From contig NC_037590.1 in the NCBI RefSeq assembly GCF_003073045.1, forward strand, positions 11,365,042 through 11,429,041: 64,000 nt of DNA, read 5' to 3'. Under the pieces are notes generated by a model. It ran no database searches. It worked only from the letters and a program-made list of their open reading frames with translations, and was not told the origin of the DNA. The stretch comes from Pomacea canaliculata. Lineage: Eukaryota > Mollusca > Gastropoda > Architaenioglossa > Ampullariidae. Numbering within the stretch: the stretch's first letter is position 1; each line of letters starts with the position of its first letter. This document shows positions 60,001-64,000 of the stretch, one piece after another. The position numbers and the translations under genes were made by a program.

Positions 60001-62245
60001 GGTGTTAACTAAACATAAAATTCTTTATTACAATATTTTGAAACTTAAAATGAATAAAGGCATTTTATTACTGGAAATAGATGGTTGTGTACATAAAAAC
60101 TGTGCGTGTTTTTGGACACATGATTTTCGGTCTTCTGTCCCAGGAAAATATCTGGCTCCCATTCATGCATGTTGAAAGATTGGATGAAACTTGGTATGAG
60201 GAATGTACAGAGAACTGAGTTTTAATAGGGAAGTTTTGAAATATTAGGACAGTAATGATAGTCTGATAACTTTAAAAAAATTGTAATATATTTTAAATGC
60301 TAGAGTTTTGGAACCACAAAAATCAAACTGATTTTAAGTTTGGTTTTTTTTTTTTTTGTTTTTTTTGAAATGTGATGTATTTTATGTGATAAATATCCTC
60401 TAAATTGTAACTTATTTATCAAGGGAAATCCATTCTTTCAGGCAGATAAAATTTGGCATGTATTTGGTTAGAAGATTTTTAATACATGCAAGGTTATTTA
60501 CATGTGCAGTATTACGTTTTTAGGCAAATTAAAGTATGTATAAATAATTCCTGAAAATTCCAAAATGTTACTGTAGTCTCTTGGTGTGCATGAATGAAGT
60601 TTATTTTGGAAAAGTCAGTATTTTATTTTTTGGCATAGTAGTACAAACCTTGTTTAATAAACCCAAGAAAATGGCAGATAATATCCTTTTCTGGATTTCA
60701 GCTAACTCGTGCTTTATTGATTTATTGTTGATTTTTAACATAGATGCAAAGAAAAGTAATAATGTAAATTAATGGTAGGGAAAGGGGTTATTGCTTTTAG
60801 GAATTTTACAACATTTCCTGCATGTTATTCTTGCTTTTAGAGGATATCTGATATTTGTGTTTACAGCTCGGAGGGTTTGGAAAGACTATTTCCCTGCTGT
60901 GGATGGCATTGTCTTCCTCGTTGATGCTCATGACAGAGAGCGATTTGTAGAGGCAAAAGCAGAGTTAGATGTAAGTGATGTGATATAGTTTTCTTTTTTT
61001 TTAAAAAACCAACATACTTTTCAGTGCCAAGTATGTTATAAACTGTATTGAATTTAAAGAATTTTTTTCATTCCATATTTTGGGAAGCATATTTATACAG
61101 ATATTGCCTTCAAAAAATAAAGTTAAGATTTTACAGTAGCAAAACCATACCCAGTTTCCTTAAAGTCATTTTCCTGAGCTGAATTGTGTTTTCTGCATAT
61201 CAGTACGTTTGGCTTAACCATTTTGCAATCAGTAAGTGTCCATAAGTTCAAATAGTACTTTTTAATCCTTTATAATTCTCATTGTATATGAAGACATGGA
61301 TTTTTCACATTTTGTATGCAACATATAGAGCATAGAATGATTTACAAGTGACATCTAATAAATTTATATTAAAAAAAAAAATGGTGCATGGTGATGTTTC
61401 TGGGTTGTTCTTTGTGCAGATTCTCACTGTTTGCCTGATCCTAATTCAATTTTGCAGAAGTACTTTATCTGTTGAAAAGTTCATATACTATGTTTGGTTT
61501 ATGTATTTTAGTCTATGGCATCTTCATTATATTCATATTAAATTTTATATTATTACAAGATTCGTTAATAGTGAATTAGTCCATAAAGTCTTTTCATATC
61601 ATATAAGCGAGAGGGGGAGGTGGGTAAAGTAGTCCAGTAACAGAGTTTAATCCAGCTTAATTTTTTTGTAATTATCAGAGTCTGCTGACAGATGAGCAGG
61701 TGGCAAATGCTCCTATATTGATCTTGGGAAACAAGATTGATATCCCTGGTGCTGCTAGTGAAGAGGAGATCAGACATTTGTTTGGCCTTCATAACCTTAC
61801 TACTGGCAAGGTTATTCTCCAAGTGTTTTCTTTGTCTCTTGTTTTTTAATGATCAATTTTGCCTTGAAATGTGATGTTTTGCATAGGTGCCAAAGATGCT
61901 TGTAGGAGTGTTAAAGGCAGCAACCTTAAGTCTTACTAAAAACAAAGTGTAGTGTTTTTTACCATTGTACTGAATGATGAATGATTGCGAGATTTTGTAT
62001 CAGTAGCCATTTGCTTTTTAAATTGGGCTTGTTCCCAGAGTTTATTGTTAAAACAATTTGTCACTTCCATTATTATTATTATTTCTTACCAGAAAAATAT
62101 TTGTGTGTCTCTTGGCTCTTTTTTGCAGGGCCAAGTTTCTCGTAGTGAATTGCCTGGCCGCCCTATAGAATTGTTTATGTGCAGCATCTTAAAACGTCAG
62201 GGCTATGGTGAGGGATTCCGCTGGATTGCCCAGTATATCAACTGA
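56962..62245 (+). CDS. SAR1B: SAR1, small GTPase that initiates COPII coat assembly
   Basis: SAR1-GTP inserts its N-terminal amphipathic helix into the ER membrane and recruits SEC23-SEC24. Coding exons: 56962-57004 (ATG at 56962), 57300-57419 or 58103-58222, 59051-59116, 60867-60970, 61679-61810 and 62129-62245 (TGA). The product is 193 residues (vertebrate SAR1 is 198). Motifs: [15 protein letters not shown] (amphipathic helix), GLDNAGKT (P-loop), switch I PTLHPT or [17 protein letters not shown] (switch II, with the catalytic His of SAR1), ILGNKID (base binding) and [16 protein letters not shown] at the C-terminus. No lipid-attachment glycine follows the Met, as expected for SAR1 and unlike ARF. 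The gene is intact, and the two alternative P-loop exons are its outstanding feature. Confidence 0.95.
57300..57419 (+). CDS. SAR1B: SAR1 alternative P-loop exon a (divergent)
   Basis: This 120-nt exon follows TTGAACAG and ends A|GTAAGT. It encodes [20 protein letters not shown], then [20 protein letters not shown]. The P-loop and the switch I threonine context are intact. About 28 of 40 residues match exon b; the differences cluster before the P-loop and between the P-loop and switch I. No stop or splice damage is seen. Confidence 0.82.
58103..58222 (+). CDS. SAR1B: SAR1 alternative P-loop exon b (canonical)
   Basis: This 120-nt exon follows TTCCATAG and ends A|GTAAGA. It encodes [20 protein letters not shown], then [20 protein letters not shown], nearly the vertebrate sequence ([20 protein letters not shown], from memory). 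It has the same length and phases as exon a, so it is the ancestral form and exon a the diverged duplicate. Confidence 0.92.
59051..59116 (+). CDS. SAR1B: SAR1 exon with switch II
   Basis: A 66-nt exon reading [20 protein letters not shown]. It contains DxGGH, the G3 box with the SAR1 catalytic histidine. Acceptor TTTTTTTTAG; donor G|GTAAGA. Confidence 0.93.
59418..59606 (-). mobile_element. tRNA-derived SINE
   Basis: Read on the minus strand it starts GCGGTCCGGTGGTGCAACGG, then TTAGCGCC. TGGTGCAACGG is a perfect RNA polymerase III A box (TRGYNNARNNG). A B-box-like AGTTCATTTC follows about 45 nt later, and the 3' part contains GGCATAAAACACCAATCC. The structure is that of a tRNA-headed SINE, inserted in a SAR1 intron. 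Confidence 0.7.
59640..59900. repeat. Degenerate tandem array next to the SINE
   Basis: About six to seven diverged units of roughly 30-40 bp, each with a core like TGCCAAGAAACGAGTAGAAT followed by CAACACA. It lies directly beside the SINE and does not code in any consistent frame. Confidence 0.6.
60867..60970 (+). CDS. SAR1B: SAR1 exon, central beta strand
   Basis: The exon reads [20 protein letters not shown], then [15 protein letters not shown]. FLVDxxDxERF is the conserved strand and following turn of SAR/ARF GTPases. Acceptor TTTACAG; donor GAT|GTAAGT. Confidence 0.93.
61679..61810 (+). CDS. SAR1B: SAR1 exon with the NKxD base-binding motif
   Basis: A 44-codon exon with [20 protein letters not shown] and IRHLFGL. 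NKID binds guanine. Acceptor TTATCAG; donor AAG|GTTATT is less typical but the phase fits. Confidence 0.92.
62129..62245 (+). CDS. SAR1B: SAR1 terminal coding exon
   Basis: The exon reads [20 protein letters not shown], then [18 protein letters not shown] and TGA. [15 protein letters not shown] is the SAR1 C-terminal signature, and CS is the G5-like position. Confidence 0.95.
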   Translation, partial: GQVSRSELPGRPIELFMCSILKRQGYGEGFRWIAQYIN

Positions 62246-63200
62246 GTTTAGCAGCTTGTGCCTGCAGTGGATGTGACACAGTAGACAATGTGCAACTGGA
62301 CCTGACTGAAACCCTGAACTCTTGAACTGAATGGCACTTGCATTTTGTGGCACTTTCATGCCATTGTGGGTGCTTGATTGTTTGCATGTGTGTGTGTGTG
62401 TGTGAACATGTGCATGTTGTATGAGATGTGTTGATCATGACAGAAACTTAACCTTTTCTCCATTTCTTCCATTCTGTTGTAAAAGTGATACACTAAATGT
62501 ATGCCACAAATCACTGTGAGCAAGTGTAAGTGTAAGAGAAAATGTAAAGAGTTCCATAGAGAAATAAATCAGTCTTCATGTAGAGAAGGTCAAGGAGAGA
62601 AAAAGTAAAGTATTAAGGCTGGCAATGCTTTCAACAACATGAGAAGATGACAGTATGCTTTATAACAAAATATCTGTTTCATACTAGATTTATACAGGAT
62701 TGATCTTTCCTCCCTTTGAATAGGTAGTTGCTGTTGCCTAAGTTTTCTCATCTCTTCTTGGGGTTACTGCTTCACATTCTGATTTTTTCCTTCAGCTTCA
62801 TGTCACCATGGTGTTTGCTGTCATCAGCCACATACCATTTTATAGCACATTTGAAATGTGAATGCCTAATCTGGTGTAACAGTTGTTTAACCTTTGCAGG
62901 ACAGTTTGCAACTCTGCAGTCTTACTGTTTTCTGTTGTGTGTTGAGAACTTAAATGCCTCTTTTCCCTTGGATGGGGTGGGGAGGATTCCTTTCTAGTGT
63001 TTGTTTTTGTTTTTTTGTTTTTTTCTTTCCTTTCCTTTCTTGGCTAATATTAAAGGATAAGTTTCAAAGTTAAAGAACCAGTTCTTTTGGAGAAAAGCAT
63101 GTGAAATCTAAAGGCCAGGTGTATATCTGTGTGAATGAAGTGTATTTTTCCATGCATTTTGTTACAACAGAATAAATGCTAATCCCTTAATTGTTAGTGT
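62246..63200 (+). other. SAR1 3' UTR
   Basis: AT-rich, with a GT microsatellite near 62385-62403. AATAAA at 62573-62578 and 63171-63176; the latter is followed by GTTAGTGTTTG and is the likelier end. The remainder of the window to 64000 shows no recognisable gene. Confidence 0.5.
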
Positions 63201-64000
63201 TTGCTGTTAATAAGTTCTACTTATTTCTGTCTTTTTTTTTGGTGCATTGAATTTAGTTGCTTTTTGTGTTATTTGAACACCCCAACAGGGTGTGCAAGGA
63301 AAAAATTACACGTGAATGTGTGCAAAAAAGCAGCTGTCTTTTCAAGGGAAACGTGTATCAGGGGTAACCCAATCTTGTATGTTTATGACCTTCATGGAGA
63401 AGTGATTGTTAAGACTCCTTTCCAAGATTTCTAAAACCTTTAGGATAGGTGAAGCTGGGTTTAATGTTTTTTTTTAAACCTAAACTACAAATAAATTTTC
63501 TCACGGGTTAAGGTCACGTTTCGCATAACATCCTCATTAGTGGCAGTCATTTTTCCAACTGCACTACAGGCTTGCACGAGTCTCTAGTCTTGTATATATA
63601 TTAACTCGGTTTTGTTAAGGAAAAATCAAATTTTCAGCTGGGAGGGGTGTCCTTTATATTGTCTGTGTGATAGAGTAAAAGAACAGTCTGTAGATCTTTG
63701 TACAGTGCTTTCACTGTGTGACAAGCTTGCTACACAGTAATGGTTGTAACTGCACTGAAAAACTGCATTTTAACTCCAAGTACATGTATTACAATGTAAT
63801 TTGGTGCTGTATTTCAGGATATCTGATGGACTGGAGAACTAGTGCATTAATCAAAGTATATGGAGAACTTGCCATCAGTTTTTCCTAAAATTTGTAATTT
63901 ATCCAGATCTTAGACTTAATATCATCATGCTGTAGCAGGTATTGTTTCCATTCACACAAGCATGCATGTTAGAAATAATGCCATATGAGCTCGTAAACAA

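Overview
This window is nuclear DNA from an animal, most likely a lophotrochozoan and probably a mollusc. The phylum is inferred from protein resemblance and repeat style and was not tested. It is AT-rich, with many small exons bounded by GT-AG introns, long introns and UTRs, and abundant degraded transposons. I can support five protein-coding genes, in this order: neuregulin-like (+, 1254-13522), CYSTM1-like (-, 19610-20284), SEC24 of the A/B class (+, 26239-47629), mitochondrial ribosomal protein MRPS24/uS3m (-, 51653-55695) and the small GTPase SAR1 (+, 56962-62245). No rRNA, tRNA, CRISPR array or prokaryotic operon was seen.

The neuregulin-like gene has an EGF domain split over two exons, a transmembrane exon, a basic juxtamembrane exon and a long single-exon cytoplasmic tail. 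The second half of the EGF domain is encoded twice (5167-5231 and 7258-7328). Reading frame allows exactly one of the two, the same arrangement as vertebrate neuregulin alpha/beta. A short 107-nt exon candidate at 9014-9120 could end the protein before the membrane. The CYSTM1-like gene lies tail-to-tail with it.

SEC24 occupies 21 kb in 23 coding exons. It has a long Pro/Gln/Gly-rich N-terminus, including a coding minisatellite of about ten-residue units, and then the conserved zinc finger, trunk, helical and gelsolin regions. SAR1 follows in the same orientation, so two partners of the COPII coat (SAR1 GTPase and SEC24 cargo adaptor) sit close together, with MRPS24 between them head-to-head with SAR1. 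SAR1 has two alternative 120-nt exons, each carrying the whole P-loop and switch I, which predicts two GTPase isoforms.

Recalled human positions of NRG2, CYSTM1, SAR1B and SEC24A (all 5q31) suggest this gene set is an ancient linkage group. SEC24, MRPS24 and CYSTM1 each show one apparent frameshift inside an otherwise intact conserved exon, next to a short homopolymer. Sequence or assembly error is the likeliest explanation.

Mobile DNA includes a hAT element with 8-bp target duplication, a pogo/Tc1-type MITE, a mariner-type element, a foldback family with splice-donor-like ends in SEC24 introns, four LINE remnants and a tRNA-derived SINE.
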